NCBI RefSeq assembly: GCF_004331385.1
Contig: NZ_SJON01000003.1
Span: forward strand, 1 to 64,000
Direction of reading: 5' to 3'
DNA: 64,000 nt
Source: Enterobacter quasihormaechei
GTDB lineage: Bacteria; Pseudomonadota; Gammaproteobacteria; Enterobacterales; Enterobacteriaceae
This document shows positions 1 through 9,737 of this stretch, in pieces; position 1 is the first letter of the stretch; each line of letters begins with the position of its first letter. The position numbers were made by a program, and so were the translations under genes. The notes beneath the pieces are model-generated. The model had not been told where the DNA came from. It did not search any database and saw only the letters and a list, made by a program, of their open reading frames with translations.

Positions 1-47
1 GTGCGCCAGAAAATGCCGGGTGGCGGCACCGTCTGACCGTGCCTACA

Positions 48-70
48 ATTGTTAAAACGATTTTAACAAT
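48..70. promoter_or_regulatory. Perfect inverted repeat upstream of the DUF4385 gene
   Basis: Ten-base arms ATTGTTAAAA and TTTTAACAAT flank a CGA centre and end nine bases before the TTG start of the next gene. It could be a repressor operator or a leader hairpin covering the ribosome binding site. No regulator can be named from sequence alone. Confidence 0.5.
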
Positions 71-79
71 GGTGCCGCT

Positions 80-532
80 TTGATACGTCCCTTTGATTAC
101 CAACAAGATTTTGCCAACATTAATTTCCGTGACCATCCAGAGCTGTATCAGGTGGGGCGGGGAGAGCAGGGTGTGCTCATGGTGGAACCTTACAAAAGCG
201 AGATACTTCCGCACTGGCGATACAAAAATGCTGAAGTTGCAACGCGATCGGCGAAAGAAATTTACGCCCTGTTTGAAGAATATCGTCAGCAAAACGACTT
301 TGTGGGTATGGATATGGCGCGTAAATTCATTCAGATGGGCTATACCCGCGCCAGGCGATACGCCAATCATAAAGGCGGTAAAAAGTACGATGAGAAGCGC
401 CAGGTCAAACCGCTGGATTGCGATCCTGTAAAAGCCGAAGCCGCCGCGGTCTTCAAAAAGTGGTGGGATAAAATTCGGGCAGATGAAGATTATTTGCAGC
501 GAAAAAAGGCGCATCAGCAGAAGTGGGGATAA
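80..532 (+). CDS. DUF4385 family protein
   Basis: A 150-residue soluble protein with no signal peptide or membrane segment. I recognise it as the DUF4385 family, which has no established function. Typical features are the aromatic N-terminus, the block GEQGVLMVEPYKSEILPHWR near residue 30, and the basic stretch FIQMGYTRARRYANHKGGKK near residue 85. The C-terminal third is charged. The start is TTG. The ATG eleven bases upstream is in another frame and stops after four codons, so TTG is the most upstream usable start. A perfect palindrome lies directly upstream. It is followed by kgtP on the same strand after about 150 bases and is probably a separate unit. Confidence 0.8.
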   Translation: MIRPFDYQQDFANINFRDHPELYQVGRGEQGVLMVEPYKSEILPHWRYKNAEVATRSAKEIYALFEEYRQQNDFVGMDMARKFIQMGYTRARRYANHKGGKKYDEKRQVKPLDCDPVKAEAAAVFKKWWDKIRADEDYLQRKKAHQQKWG

Positions 533-683
533 TTACTACGTCCGCTAATAATTCGATACCTGATCGAGTTCACAAAACGTAATGAAACATATTAGAAACA
601 TTTTATTTACCTAACGATTCGTTTTAAATCCGGTTTTACTGTTTGTGGGCAATGGCCCGCAATGTGAGACAGGGGATTTTAAA

Positions 684-1991
684 ATGACAGAAACCGTAGC
701 CAGTGCAGATACGGATAACACCAATTTGGCAAATAAGGATACCCGTCGTCGGGTTTGGGCAATCGTTGGGGCCTCATCGGGGAACCTCGTAGAGTGGTTT
801 GACTTTTACGTCTATTCATTCTGTTCACTCTACTTTGCGCATATCTTTTTCCCGTCCGGGAATACCACCACTCAGCTTCTGCAAACCGCAGGCGTTTTTG
901 CCGCCGGGTTCCTGATGCGCCCTATCGGTGGATGGCTGTTCGGCAGGATCGCAGACAGAAAAGGGCGTAAGACCTCCATGCTCATCTCCGTATGCATGAT
1001 GTGCGTCGGCTCTCTGGTGATTGCCTGCCTGCCCGGATATGACACTATCGGAACATGGGCACCCGCATTGCTGCTGCTGGCTCGTCTGTTCCAGGGGCTG
1101 TCAGTCGGTGGCGAATACGGCACCAGTGCGACATACATGAGCGAAGTGGCGGTTGAAGGCCGAAAAGGTTTCTATGCATCATTCCAGTATGTGACCCTCA
1201 TTGGCGGACAGTTGCTGGCGTTACTGGTTGTGGTGATCCTGCAACAAATCCTTAGCGATGAAGATTTGCGCGCCTGGGGCTGGCGTATCCCGTTTGCCAT
1301 GGGCGCAGCCCTGGCGGTTGTCGCCCTGTGGCTACGCCGTCAGCTTGATGAAACCTCTCAACAGGAGGTCAGGGCGCTGAAGGAGGCGGGCTCAATGAAG
1401 GGGCTCTGGCGAAACCGCAAAGCATTTTTGATGGTGTTAGGTTTTACCGCCGCGGGCTCGCTAAGCTTCTATACCTTCACCACCTATATGCAAAAATATC
1501 TGGTTAACACCACGGGCATGCATGCAAACGTTGCGAGTGTCGTCATGACGGTGGCGTTACTGGTCTTTATGCTTATCCAGCCGATTGTCGGCGCGCTGTC
1601 GGACAAAATAGGTCGCCGCACCTCCATGCTGATCTTTGGCGGCATGCTCACCCTGGGTACCGTTCCGCTTTTGACTGCGCTACAGCAGACAACGTCGCCG
1701 TATGCCGCTTTCGCGCTGATCATGGTGGCACTCATCATTATCAGTTTTTACACGGCAATCAGCGGCATTTTGAAGGCGGAAATGTTTCCCGCACAGGTGA
1801 GGGCGCTGGGTGTAGGCCTCTCTTATGCGGTCGCGAATGCCCTGTTCGGCGGTTCGGCGGAATATGTCGCGCTAACACTTAAGTCGTGGGGCAGTGAAAC
1901 GACCTTCTTCTGGTATGTCACCGTAATGGGAGCGCTGGCGTTTATTGTCTCGCTGATGCTGCATCGCAAAGGAAAAGGTATCCGCCTTTAA
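684..1991 (+). CDS. kgtP: Alpha-ketoglutarate permease KgtP
   Basis: Inner-membrane proton symporter of the major facilitator superfamily (metabolite:H+ symporter branch) that takes up 2-oxoglutarate. The 435 residues match the E. coli length of about 432. About twelve hydrophobic segments are visible. MFS signatures include [14 protein letters not shown] after helix 2 and the related [11 protein letters not shown] after helix 8, with the family motif [13 protein letters not shown] at the N-terminus. I chose the ATG at 684, giving MTETVAS as in E. coli, over the in-frame codon at 645; AGGGG lies about ten bases upstream. The gene converges on yfiM and the two stop codons overlap by four bases. 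Confidence 0.95.
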   Translation: MTETVASADTDNTNLANKDTRRRVWAIVGASSGNLVEWFDFYVYSFCSLYFAHIFFPSGNTTTQLLQTAGVFAAGFLMRPIGGWLFGRIADRKGRKTSMLISVCMMCVGSLVIACLPGYDTIGTWAPALLLLARLFQGLSVGGEYGTSATYMSEVAVEGRKGFYASFQYVTLIGGQLLALLVVVILQQILSDEDLRAWGWRIPFAMGAALAVVALWLRRQLDETSQQEVRALKEAGSMKGLWRNRKAFLMVLGFTAAGSLSFYTFTTYMQKYLVNTTGMHANVASVVMTVALLVFMLIQPIVGALSDKIGRRTSMLIFGGMLTLGTVPLLTALQQTTSPYAAFALIMVALIIISFYTAISGILKAEMFPAQVRALGVGLSYAVANALFGGSAEYVALTLKSWGSETTFFWYVTVMGALAFIVSLMLHRKGKGIRL

Positions 1992-2311
1992 TAATGTGCC
2001 ATCTGCCAGACGGCGTAGCCGGTTGTTGCGCCGGCTACGTCCCACGCAAAATCTTTCCAGCTCCAGCCGCTTCCTGAGGGGCGGCTATCCCAAAGCTCTT
2101 TCGATGCCCCCAGGCTTATGGAGAACATCAGGCCCATTGTGGCACTTCGATCCCGGCTATATCCCTGGTGCAGCGCATACTCATTGCCCGCAGCGGACAA
2201 CATTGCAGACGCCAGAAAGTGTTGAGCTTTGTCCTGACCCGACCAGCTATCATTCGCCATATGGCTGCAACCGGTCAGGAAAAGAGGGATTATCAGGAAA
2301 GGGGTACGCAT
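1988..2311 (-). CDS. yfiM: YfiM family lipoprotein
   Basis: A 107-residue predicted lipoprotein. The signal peptide is followed by the lipobox LTGC with the modified cysteine at residue 15. The next residue is Ser, so outer-membrane sorting is expected. The mature part has the YfiM features DKAQHF and a Gly-rich segment near the C-terminus. Function is unknown. It lies downstream of pssA on the same strand, beyond a terminator hairpin, and its stop overlaps that of kgtP by four bases. Confidence 0.85.
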   Translation of the reverse strand: MRTPFLIIPLFLTGCSHMANDSWSGQDKAQHFLASAMLSAAGNEYALHQGYSRDRSATMGLMFSISLGASKELWDSRPSGSGWSWKDFAWDVAGATTGYAVWQMAHY

Positions 2312-2324
2312 TAACAGGCTCCAT

Positions 2325-2350
2325 AAAAAAGCCCCGTCAGTGACAGGGCC
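2325..2350 (-). terminator. Rho-independent terminator of pssA
   Basis: Read on the minus strand, GCCCTGTCA and TGACGGGGC form a nine-pair stem with one G-U pair, followed by six T. It sits directly behind the pssA stop and before yfiM. Confidence 0.75.
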
Positions 2351-2356
2351 CGGGAA

Positions 2357-3712
2357 TTACAGAATACGGCTAATGAGGCGATCGATACGGATCCGACGTA
2401 GACGGCGAATCAGCTTGCGAACTTTTACCGGATAATCCGCGATGCTTTGCAGATCGCGGTAATGACGAACCACTGTGGTATGCGTGCGTATAAGCTCCAG
2501 CTCACGATCGCGTTTCGCGGCTAATGCATGCTGAGGATCGTGAATCAGGATGGCATTCTCCAGATCCAGACGCCAGGCGCGCGGGTTCAGGTTATTACCG
2601 GTCAGCAGCATCCACTCATCATCGACCCACATCCCTTTGAGATGATAGCTGTTATCTTCATCTTTCCAGAGACGCACGACCAGCTGGTCCGTGTTCACGT
2701 AGTACTGTAAACGGCTCAGGAAGCGACGCAGGTTAATCTCATAAAGATAAGGCAGTGCGCCGATGATCTTGAAAGGCTGATCTTCCGGAATGAAAAAGTC
2801 GTTTGCCGTTTTATCCCCGACGATGATTTCCACCTTTTTACCCTCACGCAGCAGCTGAATAATATTGCGCACCAGAACGGCGGGAAGGTTGAAGTATGGG
2901 GTGCAGATAGTGAGCTTATGCTCCGCGCACGGCATCAAATGGAAAATCGTCTTGTTCAGCAGGCTGGTTTTTCCCAGGCCTACCAGCGGCGTAACGGACA
3001 GCTCTTCATTACTGGCGTCACCCTGGAAACGATAAACCGCATCGCGCAGCTCCTGGCGGAAGGAGCGAACGTCGTTTTTGATTTCCGGGCTTTTCGGGCG
3101 ATGAGGATCGTCAAGACGGTGGACACCCCGGCCATGAACCAGGTTTTTATCCACCCAGTTGAACATGATGTCGGCCATCTGCGGATTGCGGATCAGATGG
3201 TAGCGATCGTAACGGTATTTATCGAGCTGATGGAGATAAACATCATTCAGGCTGGCGCCGCTGTAAAGGACGCTGTCATCGATGATAAATCCTTTGAAAT
3301 GAAGAACGCCAAGCGCTTCACGGGTATTCACGGGCACGCCATACACCGGAATATCGATCCCCGGGTTCTCCTGGGCCGTGCGGCAATACCAGTCAGCGTT
3401 AGTGTTCGAGGCGGCCGCGCCAATACGGCCACGCTGCGCGCGGTGCCAGTCAACCAGCACACGAACGTCCAGTTCCGGACGTTGGCGTTTCGCTTCATAG
3501 AGCGCGTTCAGGACAGCACGCCCACCTTCATCCTGTTCAAGATAGAGCGCCACAATGCAGATACGTCGCGTCGCGCTGGCAATCTTTTCCAGAAGCGTCT
3601 CCCGGAAACGAGCGGGAGCATAAAAGAACTCTACATCATCAACTGACTGAGAAATCTTCGGTAGTTGAGCAAGGTGTTGTTGATGTTTATTACGCTTAAA
3701 TTTTGACAACAT
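2357..3712 (-). CDS. pssA: CDP-diacylglycerol--serine O-phosphatidyltransferase PssA
   Basis: Makes phosphatidylserine from CDP-diacylglycerol and serine, the first committed step to phosphatidylethanolamine. It is the phospholipase-D-type enzyme of Gram-negative bacteria, peripheral to membrane and ribosome. Two HKD motifs are visible: HFKGFIIDD (His near 138, Lys 140) and HLKGMWVDD near residue 356. The basic C-terminus, rich in Arg, fits membrane association. I chose the ATG at 3712 (451 residues, MLSKFKRNK, as in E. coli). One codon upstream is an in-frame GTG. A terminator follows immediately. Confidence 0.97.
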   Translation of the reverse strand: MLSKFKRNKHQQHLAQLPKISQSVDDVEFFYAPARFRETLLEKIASATRRICIVALYLEQDEGGRAVLNALYEAKRQRPELDVRVLVDWHRAQRGRIGAAASNTNADWYCRTAQENPGIDIPVYGVPVNTREALGVLHFKGFIIDDSVLYSGASLNDVYLHQLDKYRYDRYHLIRNPQMADIMFNWVDKNLVHGRGVHRLDDPHRPKSPEIKNDVRSFRQELRDAVYRFQGDASNEELSVTPLVGLGKTSLLNKTIFHLMPCAEHKLTICTPYFNLPAVLVRNIIQLLREGKKVEIIVGDKTANDFFIPEDQPFKIIGALPYLYEINLRRFLSRLQYYVNTDQLVVRLWKDEDNSYHLKGMWVDDEWMLLTGNNLNPRAWRLDLENAILIHDPQHALAAKRDRELELIRTHTTVVRHYRDLQSIADYPVKVRKLIRRLRRIRIDRLISRIL

Positions 3713-3821
3713 CACAGTGCGTTTCTTCTCTGTTCATTGAAGGGTTGTCTGTACCAGGCAAACAACATAAGCGGACAATGATACCCCAGTGATGAGAAAA
3801 GTGGGTAACATTTCCAGAAGC

Positions 3822-6485
3822 TTACTCGTGTTTATCCGTTGATGTCAGGCTGAGGGACAGGGAGACAATGCCTTCATCCAGCTGGATATCAACGTCAAAA
3901 CCGAGCTTCCGCGCCAGGGTCACCATACCCCGATTATTTGGCATAGTAATGCCGTTCAGGCGTGACAATCCGTGATCGCGCGTATATCCAATGAGTTTTT
4001 CGAGCAGCCTTCTGCCCAACCCCAAACCTTTAAGATCGGAACGCACCAGCACGGCAAACTCCGCATCCACGTTATCCGGGTCGGAAATGGCGCGCGTCAC
4101 GCCGAGGATCTCCTCTCCCTCTCCGGAACGGCGAACCGCCACAATCGCCATTTCTCGATCGTAGTCGATCTGGGTCATATTGGCTAAATCGTCGTGGGTA
4201 AATTCGTTGATTTCGCTGAAATAGCGATAGTATAAGTCTTCCTTCGTCACCTGCGAGATGAACGCTCGCAGCAGCGGCTCGTCTTCCGGCAGGATAGGGC
4301 GAAACAGCGCCCGCTCTCCATTTTTCATCTCCACCCACTCTTCCAGATGAAGCGGATAAGGACGAATGGCGAGACGGCTTTCCCGGTCACCGACAAATGG
4401 CGCAATTTCCAGCGTCACGTCGAGGGCCGTAAATTCATTTCCGGAAGCGAGGAGCGGGTGGATATCCAGGCGCTGGATCTCCGCACAGTCAACAATGAGG
4501 TTAGAGACCTTCACCAGAAACTGGCTTAATCCGGCGATATCAAGCGGCCTCAGAGCGCTTCTCCCGCGGATTTTTTTACTTTTAATGGCCTGAATAATTA
4601 AATAACGCGCCAGGTTCATGTTTAGTGGCGGAAGCGCGACAGCCGCCTGTTCTTCAGGCCGCCATTCAACGCCGCCTTCACCCAGCATAATGAGCGGACC
4701 AAAAACCGGATCGTGTTCGACCACCACGCGCAGCTCCTGCGCGCCCGCACGGTTAGCCATGCTCTGCACCAGCAGGCCGTGGATCCTGGCCTGTGGCCAC
4801 GTCATTTTAACGCGATCGATAATGGCATCCGCGGCCTGTTGCACTTCTGTCGCGGTGCGCAGATAGAGCATGACACCCTGCACATCTGATTTGTGCGGAA
4901 TATCGGGGGAGCGCAGCTTCAGCGCGACCGGATAGCCAATCTGCTCAGCGATATGTACCGCCTCGGCGCTGTCGCCGGCAATCCAGGTGGGCAGCGTTTG
5001 CATCCCATAGCTGCCAAGAATGGGTTGCACTTCATGCGTATCAAGCGACGTGGCGCCCTCTTCAATGGCCTGCTGCAATAGCCTGTGCACGTCCACCGAA
5101 TTTGCTGTGAGGTTGCCCGGCAGGGCTGGCGTTTCACGCAGCTGCTTCTGGTTGCGGCGGTATTCAACCATATGCATAAACGCGGTAATGGTGCCCTCCG
5201 GCGTGCGGTAGGTTGGCAGCCCGGCTTCACTGAACAGACGCCGCGCTTCCTGTGAGGAGAACTCGCCGCACCAGTTGGTCAGCAGGGTGACGTATTTGCC
5301 GCGCGGATGGTTTCGGACAGCCTCAATCAGCGCGCGTGCGCTTTCACTGCCGGGCGCAGCGGCGCTGGGTGAATGAATGATCATCAGCGCATCGAAATCC
5401 TGACTGTCGAGCAGGAGGGAGATCGCCCTGATGTAGCGCTCGCTTGTGGCATCATCGCGTAAATCGAGCGGATTACCGGGAGTAACGCTGCCCGGCAGCA
5501 CCTCCCGCAGGCGCTGAAGCGTCGCTTCGCCCAGCGTTGCCAGCTTGCCGTTGCGCAGCCACAGTTCGTCCAGCGCCAGTGCGGCGGGAGCGGCACCGTT
5601 GCTGACAATCATCAGCTTTTCACCGCGCAGGGGGCGCATGTGGCTCAACGTTTCGACGGCAGAAAAAAGCTCGTGCGTATCCTGAACCCGCAGCAGACCG
5701 GCGCGCTGGATCGCGGCATCCCAGGCGGGATCCATCCCGGAATGGGAATGCAGCAGGCGCTGCGCCGCCGGGCTGCGCCCGCTTTTGATGACCAGAATCG
5801 GTTTATTACGCGATGCGCTACGCGACGCCGACACAAAACGACGGGCGTCGCTCAGGTGTTCAAGATAGAGCAGGATCGCGCTGGTTTTGCTGTCACGCGC
5901 CAGGAAATCCAGCAGTTCATCAACATCAATGTCCAGGCTGTCACCCAGGGCGATGAAGAAGGAAAAGCCCATCTCACGCTGTTGCGCCCAGTCGAGGATC
6001 GTATTGGATACCGCAGCCGACTGCGAAATAAAGGCCAGCTTACCTTTACGGATTGGAACCGGGGAGAAGCTGGCATTCAGCCCTTGCCAGGGCGCAAGCA
6101 GACCCAGGCTGTTTGGACCAAGAATACGCATCTGGTAGCGACTGGCGCAGGCCAGCAGCTCAGGCTGCTGCTCAGGAGGAGACGAGAGAATAATACAGGT
6201 TTTACAGCCTTTCTGGCCGAGCGACTCAAGCAGTTCGAGGTTTCGTTTCGCATGCGTACAGAGCACGGCGAGGTCGGGAACGAACGGTAAACTTTTCACG
6301 TCCGGCCACGCCAGCACCCCCTGAACCGCCTTATAGGCGGGCGTAACGGGCATGACCGGGCCATTAAACCCGCCAGCCAGCAGATTGCGCATCATCAGAT
6401 ACCCTGCGCGGTCCGGTTTCATCGAGGCGCCAATAACGGCAATGGATTTCGGACGAAGTAGCGCTTCTAACCCTCTCTGGCTCAT
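3822..6485 (-). CDS. patZ: Peptidyl-lysine N-acetyltransferase PatZ (Pka, YfiQ)
   Basis: Protein lysine acetyltransferase that uses acetyl-CoA and inactivates acetyl-CoA synthetase among other targets. The 887 residues show the family order. There is an N-terminal CoA-binding domain of the NDP-forming acyl-CoA synthetase type (SIAVIGAS near residue 11), then a succinyl-CoA-synthetase-like and ATP-grasp region. A C-terminal GNAT domain of about 150 residues carries the acetyl-CoA loop GLGLGRRLLEKL. I chose the ATG at 6485 (MSQRGLEALLRPKS), seven codons inside the longest reading frame, to match the E. coli start. It lies just downstream of tapT on the same strand, with a 35-base gap. Confidence 0.95.
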   Translation of the reverse strand: MSQRGLEALLRPKSIAVIGASMKPDRAGYLMMRNLLAGGFNGPVMPVTPAYKAVQGVLAWPDVKSLPFVPDLAVLCTHAKRNLELLESLGQKGCKTCIILSSPPEQQPELLACASRYQMRILGPNSLGLLAPWQGLNASFSPVPIRKGKLAFISQSAAVSNTILDWAQQREMGFSFFIALGDSLDIDVDELLDFLARDSKTSAILLYLEHLSDARRFVSASRSASRNKPILVIKSGRSPAAQRLLHSHSGMDPAWDAAIQRAGLLRVQDTHELFSAVETLSHMRPLRGEKLMIVSNGAAPAALALDELWLRNGKLATLGEATLQRLREVLPGSVTPGNPLDLRDDATSERYIRAISLLLDSQDFDALMIIHSPSAAAPGSESARALIEAVRNHPRGKYVTLLTNWCGEFSSQEARRLFSEAGLPTYRTPEGTITAFMHMVEYRRNQKQLRETPALPGNLTANSVDVHRLLQQAIEEGATSLDTHEVQPILGSYGMQTLPTWIAGDSAEAVHIAEQIGYPVALKLRSPDIPHKSDVQGVMLYLRTATEVQQAADAIIDRVKMTWPQARIHGLLVQSMANRAGAQELRVVVEHDPVFGPLIMLGEGGVEWRPEEQAAVALPPLNMNLARYLIIQAIKSKKIRGRSALRPLDIAGLSQFLVKVSNLIVDCAEIQRLDIHPLLASGNEFTALDVTLEIAPFVGDRESRLAIRPYPLHLEEWVEMKNGERALFRPILPEDEPLLRAFISQVTKEDLYYRYFSEINEFTHDDLANMTQIDYDREMAIVAVRRSGEGEEILGVTRAISDPDNVDAEFAVLVRSDLKGLGLGRRLLEKLIGYTRDHGLSRLNGITMPNNRGMVTLARKLGFDVDIQLDEGIVSLSLSLTSTDKHE

Positions 6486-6520
6486 GCAGGCCTCCCGTGA
6501 ATGCAAGCGACCTGATGATT

Positions 6521-7219
6521 TTAAACGCTTTCTGTCTCAGTTGCTGTGACGCTACCCTTATGAACGGTTTTTCCCGCAAGATAACGTTCGCGGAAGCAGG
6601 AGAAGTGACTGCCCAGCGCGCCGGCTGCCTGGGTATCGCCCGCCAGATCCAGTAGCGCAATCGCGACCTCCGCGGTGCAGTACTGGCCGTCGGCATGAGC
6701 TTCGCGCAGGCGGTAGGCCGAAACGCGCGACAGATCGACGGAAATCACCGGCAGCGCATCAAGATACGGGCTTTTGCGAAACATCTTTCTGGCTTCCGTC
6801 CAGGTGCCGTCAAGCATAATAAACAGCGGCGGTTTACCGGATGGCGGCGCCGAAATCACCTGACGATGTTCGCCTGCATACGATGCAGGGAAAACGACCA
6901 TTGGCTGATAGTCCGGGCTTGCCACCAGGTCGAGCAGTGCCTGAGGTGGCTCAGTGCGCGACCACTGAAACGCCGCTGTGTCTGGCAGAATATCGGCGAT
7001 CAGGCGCCCCGTATTGCTGGGCTTCATCGGTTCGGTATCAAACATGACCAGACAAAAGCGGCTTTTTGCCTCGCTCGGCGCAAGCGTTTCGCACAGGCAC
7101 ACCTTCAGCGGTAAAAGGCAGCGCTGGCAGCGGCGAATACGATTGCCTCGGGCCAGAAACGGGCGGGTGGCGCGCGCAAGGCGCTCGGCACGTAATTGAA
7201 GTACAGCGTTATCAGTCAT
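6521..7219 (-). CDS. tapT: tRNA-uridine aminocarboxypropyltransferase TapT (YfiP, DTW domain)
   Basis: Adds the 3-amino-3-carboxypropyl group from S-adenosylmethionine to a tRNA uridine (acp3U47). DTW-domain signatures are present: four N-terminal cysteines in CQRCLLPLKVCLC that probably bind zinc, the SAM-site segment FDTEPMKPSNTGRL, and DGTW followed by ARKMF. The ATG at 7219 gives 232 residues, the E. coli length; the longer frame adds 17 residues with no family match. The gene precedes patZ and may be co-transcribed with it. Confidence 0.92.
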   Translation of the reverse strand: MTDNAVLQLRAERLARATRPFLARGNRIRRCQRCLLPLKVCLCETLAPSEAKSRFCLVMFDTEPMKPSNTGRLIADILPDTAAFQWSRTEPPQALLDLVASPDYQPMVVFPASYAGEHRQVISAPPSGKPPLFIMLDGTWTEARKMFRKSPYLDALPVISVDLSRVSAYRLREAHADGQYCTAEVAIALLDLAGDTQAAGALGSHFSCFRERYLAGKTVHKGSVTATETESV

Positions 7220-7261
7220 GGGCGAAAAGGCAGGAAAAACCCCATTTTCGCAGAGGAGAGA

Positions 7262-7283
7262 ACGGGGCACAAGATGTGCCCCG
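7262..7283 (-). terminator. Hairpin behind trxC
   Basis: ACGGGGCAC and GTGCCCCGT form a strong stem just past the trxC stop. The minus strand continues with a mixed T/C tract rather than a clean T run, so termination may be incomplete. Confidence 0.5.
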
Positions 7284-7289
7284 TGAATG

Positions 7290-7709
7290 TTACAGGGATT
7301 CGTTTAACCAGCTGTCGAAAGGCGCTTTTGGCACGGCACCGTTGAGCATGTCGATCACTTCACCATTTTTGAAAATCATAATGGTGGGAATGCTGCGAAT
7401 GCGAAAACGGGCGCTGAGCTCACGTTCGGCTTCGGTATTCACTTTCACAAAACGCATTTTCCCGCTGCGCTCTTCCGCCACGTCTTCGAAAATTGGCGCA
7501 AAGTTGCGGCAAGGGCCGCACCACGGCGCCCAGAAATCGACCACAACAGGCAGATCGTCCTTGAGGAGTTTGTCCAGCGTAGCACCCGTCGCGTTAATGA
7601 CATCGCCATCAAATAATTCGTGGCCACAACGCCCGCATTTCGCACCGTCATCCATCCGATCGTCCGGAATGCGGTTTAAAGCCTGACAGTTGGCACATAC
7701 GGTATTCAT
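7290..7709 (-). CDS. trxC: Thioredoxin 2 (TrxC)
   Basis: Cytoplasmic thiol-disulfide reductase, 139 residues as in E. coli. An N-terminal zinc finger (Cys5, Cys8, Cys25, Cys28) distinguishes it from thioredoxin 1. The thioredoxin fold carries the active site WCGPC at residues 63-67 and the cis-proline segment [12 protein letters not shown]. coli trxC is induced by OxyR. Here the divergent region to yfiF holds an inverted repeat (7761-7782) that I cannot match to the OxyR consensus. A strong hairpin follows the stop codon. Confidence 0.96.
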   Translation of the reverse strand: MNTVCANCQALNRIPDDRMDDGAKCGRCGHELFDGDVINATGATLDKLLKDDLPVVVDFWAPWCGPCRNFAPIFEDVAEERSGKMRFVKVNTEAERELSARFRIRSIPTIMIFKNGEVIDMLNGAVPKAPFDSWLNESL

Positions 7710-7760
7710 AACTAACCTCTGATAGAGCCGTGGAACAACGGCAGAACGCCAATAATGTTT

Positions 7761-7782
7761 CTGATATGTTACATATTATCAG
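7761..7782. promoter_or_regulatory. Inverted repeat between trxC and yfiF
   Basis: CTGATA and TATCAG arms are separated by ten bases in the divergent intergenic region. The shape suits a dimeric regulator. I cannot match it to a known consensus with confidence. Confidence 0.3.
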
Positions 7783-7913
7783 TGAGCCTGTATGAAACGA
7801 CAACGCGTTTTATTCAATGGGAACAATAGTCACAGGCTTTTGTACGAAATTATGGCTATGAGCTTGCACATCGGGTAATCTGCGCGCTTCGCGCAGCGCT
7901 GGTGGAGAAAAGC

Positions 7914-8999
7914 ATGAACGACGAAATGAAAAACAAAAGCGGCAAGGTCAAAGTGATGTATGTCCGCAGTGATGATGACTCTGATAAACGCACCCAAAAT
8001 CCGCGTACCGGAAAGGGTGGTGGGCGTCCAGCGTCTTCTCGTGCAGACGGTGGCCGTCGCCCCGCCCGCGATGACAGAAATAACCGCGGCGATGACCGCA
8101 AACGTGATGACCGTAAGCGTGACGATCGCAAACGCGACGATGTTGTCCGCGACGGTGGATCGCCATGGCGTACCGTTTCGCGCGCGCCGGGTGAAGAGGC
8201 GACTGAAAAGGCCGATCACGGCGGTATCAGCGGAAAAAGCTTTATCGATCCCGAAGTGCTGCGTCGTCAGCGTGCGGAAGAGACCCGTGTATACGGCGAG
8301 AACGCCTGTCAGGCCCTGTTCCAGAGCCGCCCGGAGTGTATCGTTCGCGCATGGTTTATCCAGAGCGTGACCCCGCGCTTTAAAGAAGCGCTGCGCTGGA
8401 TGGCGGCGAACCGCAAAGCCTACCACGTGGTTGACGATGCCGAGCTGACTAAAGCGTCCGGTACTGAACACCACGGCGGCGTCTGCTTCCTGATCAAAAA
8501 ACGTAACGGTACTACCGTGCAGCAGTGGGTCAGCCAGGCGGATGCCGATGACTGCGTGCTGGCGCTGGAAGATGTGGGTAACCCGCATAATCTGGGTGCG
8601 ATGATGCGTAGCTGCGCGCACTTTGGCGTGAAAGGCGTGCTGTTACAGGATGCCGCGCTGCTGGAGTCCGGTGCGGCAATCCGTACTGCGGAAGGCGGTG
8701 CAGAGCACGTTCAGCCGATCACCGGCGACAGCGTGCTGGAAGCCCTTGAGCAGTTCCGTAAAGCGGGCTACACCATTGTCACTACCTCAAGCCGTGCCGC
8801 AACGCCGCTGTTCAAAGCGACGCTGCCACGCAAAATGGTGCTGGTGTTAGGCCAGGAGCGTGATGGTCTGTCTGATGCGGCACTCTCCAGCGCTGACCTG
8901 AGCGTCTCTATCGACGGTACAGGCAACGTTGAAAGCCTGAACGTCTCCGTTGCGACCGGCGTACTGCTGGCGGAATGGTGGCGTCAGAATAAAGCATAA
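7914..8999 (+). CDS. yfiF: SpoU/TrmH family RNA 2'-O-methyltransferase YfiF
   Basis: SAM-dependent RNA methyltransferase of the SPOUT superfamily whose substrate is not firmly established. It has a basic N-terminal tail of about 90 residues, a substrate-binding domain (about 110-200), and a C-terminal SpoU domain with [21 protein letters not shown] and [15 protein letters not shown]. The ATG at 7914 gives [11 protein letters not shown] as in E. coli; a GTG four codons upstream is in frame. The 361 residues exceed the E. coli protein by about 16. The tail contains three tandem copies of DDRKR at residues 60-74 (bases 8091-8135), which account for most of that. A small hairpin (7880-7896) precedes the ribosome site. 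Confidence 0.92.
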   Translation: MNDEMKNKSGKVKVMYVRSDDDSDKRTQNPRTGKGGGRPASSRADGGRRPARDDRNNRGDDRKRDDRKRDDRKRDDVVRDGGSPWRTVSRAPGEEATEKADHGGISGKSFIDPEVLRRQRAEETRVYGENACQALFQSRPECIVRAWFIQSVTPRFKEALRWMAANRKAYHVVDDAELTKASGTEHHGGVCFLIKKRNGTTVQQWVSQADADDCVLALEDVGNPHNLGAMMRSCAHFGVKGVLLQDAALLESGAAIRTAEGGAEHVQPITGDSVLEALEQFRKAGYTIVTTSSRAATPLFKATLPRKMVLVLGQERDGLSDAALSSADLSVSIDGTGNVESLNVSVATGVLLAEWWRQNKA

Positions 9000-9013
9000 G
9001 CCTTTGTGCATTT

Positions 9014-9039
9014 TGAATGCCCGGTCCACCGGGCATTCA
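9014..9039. terminator. Hairpin between convergent yfiF and ung
   Basis: TGAATGCCCGGT and ACCGGGCATTCA form a perfect long stem between the two stop codons. Neither strand has a clear T run after it, so it may block read-through or protect 3' ends rather than act as a classic terminator. Confidence 0.5.
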
Positions 9040-9047
9040 GGCTCAAA

Positions 9048-9737
9048 CTACTCACTCTCTGCCGGTAATACAGGCATCCAGTCAATTGGCTTTTCGCCAC
9101 GCTTTTCCAGCCATTCATTTGTCAGAACAAAATGATTACTGCCAAAGAAACCGCGGTGAGCAGACAGCGGCGACGGGTGCGGTGCTTTCAGTACGTGATG
9201 ACGCTGACGATCGATAATCGCCCCTTTCTTTTGTGCATGCGAACCCCAGAGTAAAAATACGACGCCTTCACGGTGCTCATTAATCAGGCTGATGACCTTA
9301 TCGGTAAAGGTTTCCCAGCCGAGGCTGGCGTGGGAGTGCGCCTGGCCTGCACGAACCGTCAACACGGTGTTCAGCAACAGCACGCCCTGGCGCGCCCAGC
9401 TTTCCAGATAGCCGTGATTAGGGCGAGTAAAGCCGGGGATCGTTCCTTCAAGCTCTTTATACATATTCAGCAGAGAAGGGGGGATAGCCACGCCCGGACG
9501 CACGGAGAACGCCAGTCCGTGAGCCTGACCAGGGCCGTGGTAGGGATCCTGTCCCAGAATAACCACCTTCACGTCGCTCAGTTCGGTATAGCGAAAGGCG
9601 TTAAACACATCTTTCTGCGGCGGATAAATCGTCTGGCCAGCCTGCCGTTCAGCCGCAACGGTGCTGAGGGTATTAATAAAGTAGGGCTGCTGCTTCTCTT
9701 CTGCCAGCACGTCATGCCAGGTTAAAGGTGTCGTCAT
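9048..9737 (-). CDS. ung: Uracil-DNA glycosylase
   Basis: Removes uracil from DNA as the first step of base-excision repair. The 229 residues match E. coli Ung throughout. The water-activating motif [18 protein letters not shown] places the catalytic Asp at 64, and the DNA-intercalation loop [11 protein letters not shown] carries the second catalytic His near 187. The start [20 protein letters not shown] is the only one that fits the family. It converges on yfiF, and a 315-base regulatory gap separates it from divergent grcA. Confidence 0.98.
   Translation of the reverse strand: MTTPLTWHDVLAEEKQQPYFINTLSTVAAERQAGQTIYPPQKDVFNAFRYTELSDVKVVILGQDPYHGPGQAHGLAFSVRPGVAIPPSLLNMYKELEGTIPGFTRPNHGYLESWARQGVLLLNTVLTVRAGQAHSHASLGWETFTDKVISLINEHREGVVFLLWGSHAQKKGAIIDRQRHHVLKAPHPSPLSAHRGFFGSNHFVLTNEWLEKRGEKPIDWMPVLPAESE

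Noticed and set aside
1..45. Partial REP element at the window start
   Set aside because: GCCGGGTGGCGGC resembles a REP arm, but the other half is too degenerate and the left end is cut by the window.
7830..8621. 263-residue open frame antisense to yfiF
   Set aside because: Its hydrophobic Val/Ala-rich stretches are the reverse reading of the charged YfiF tail; no independent support.
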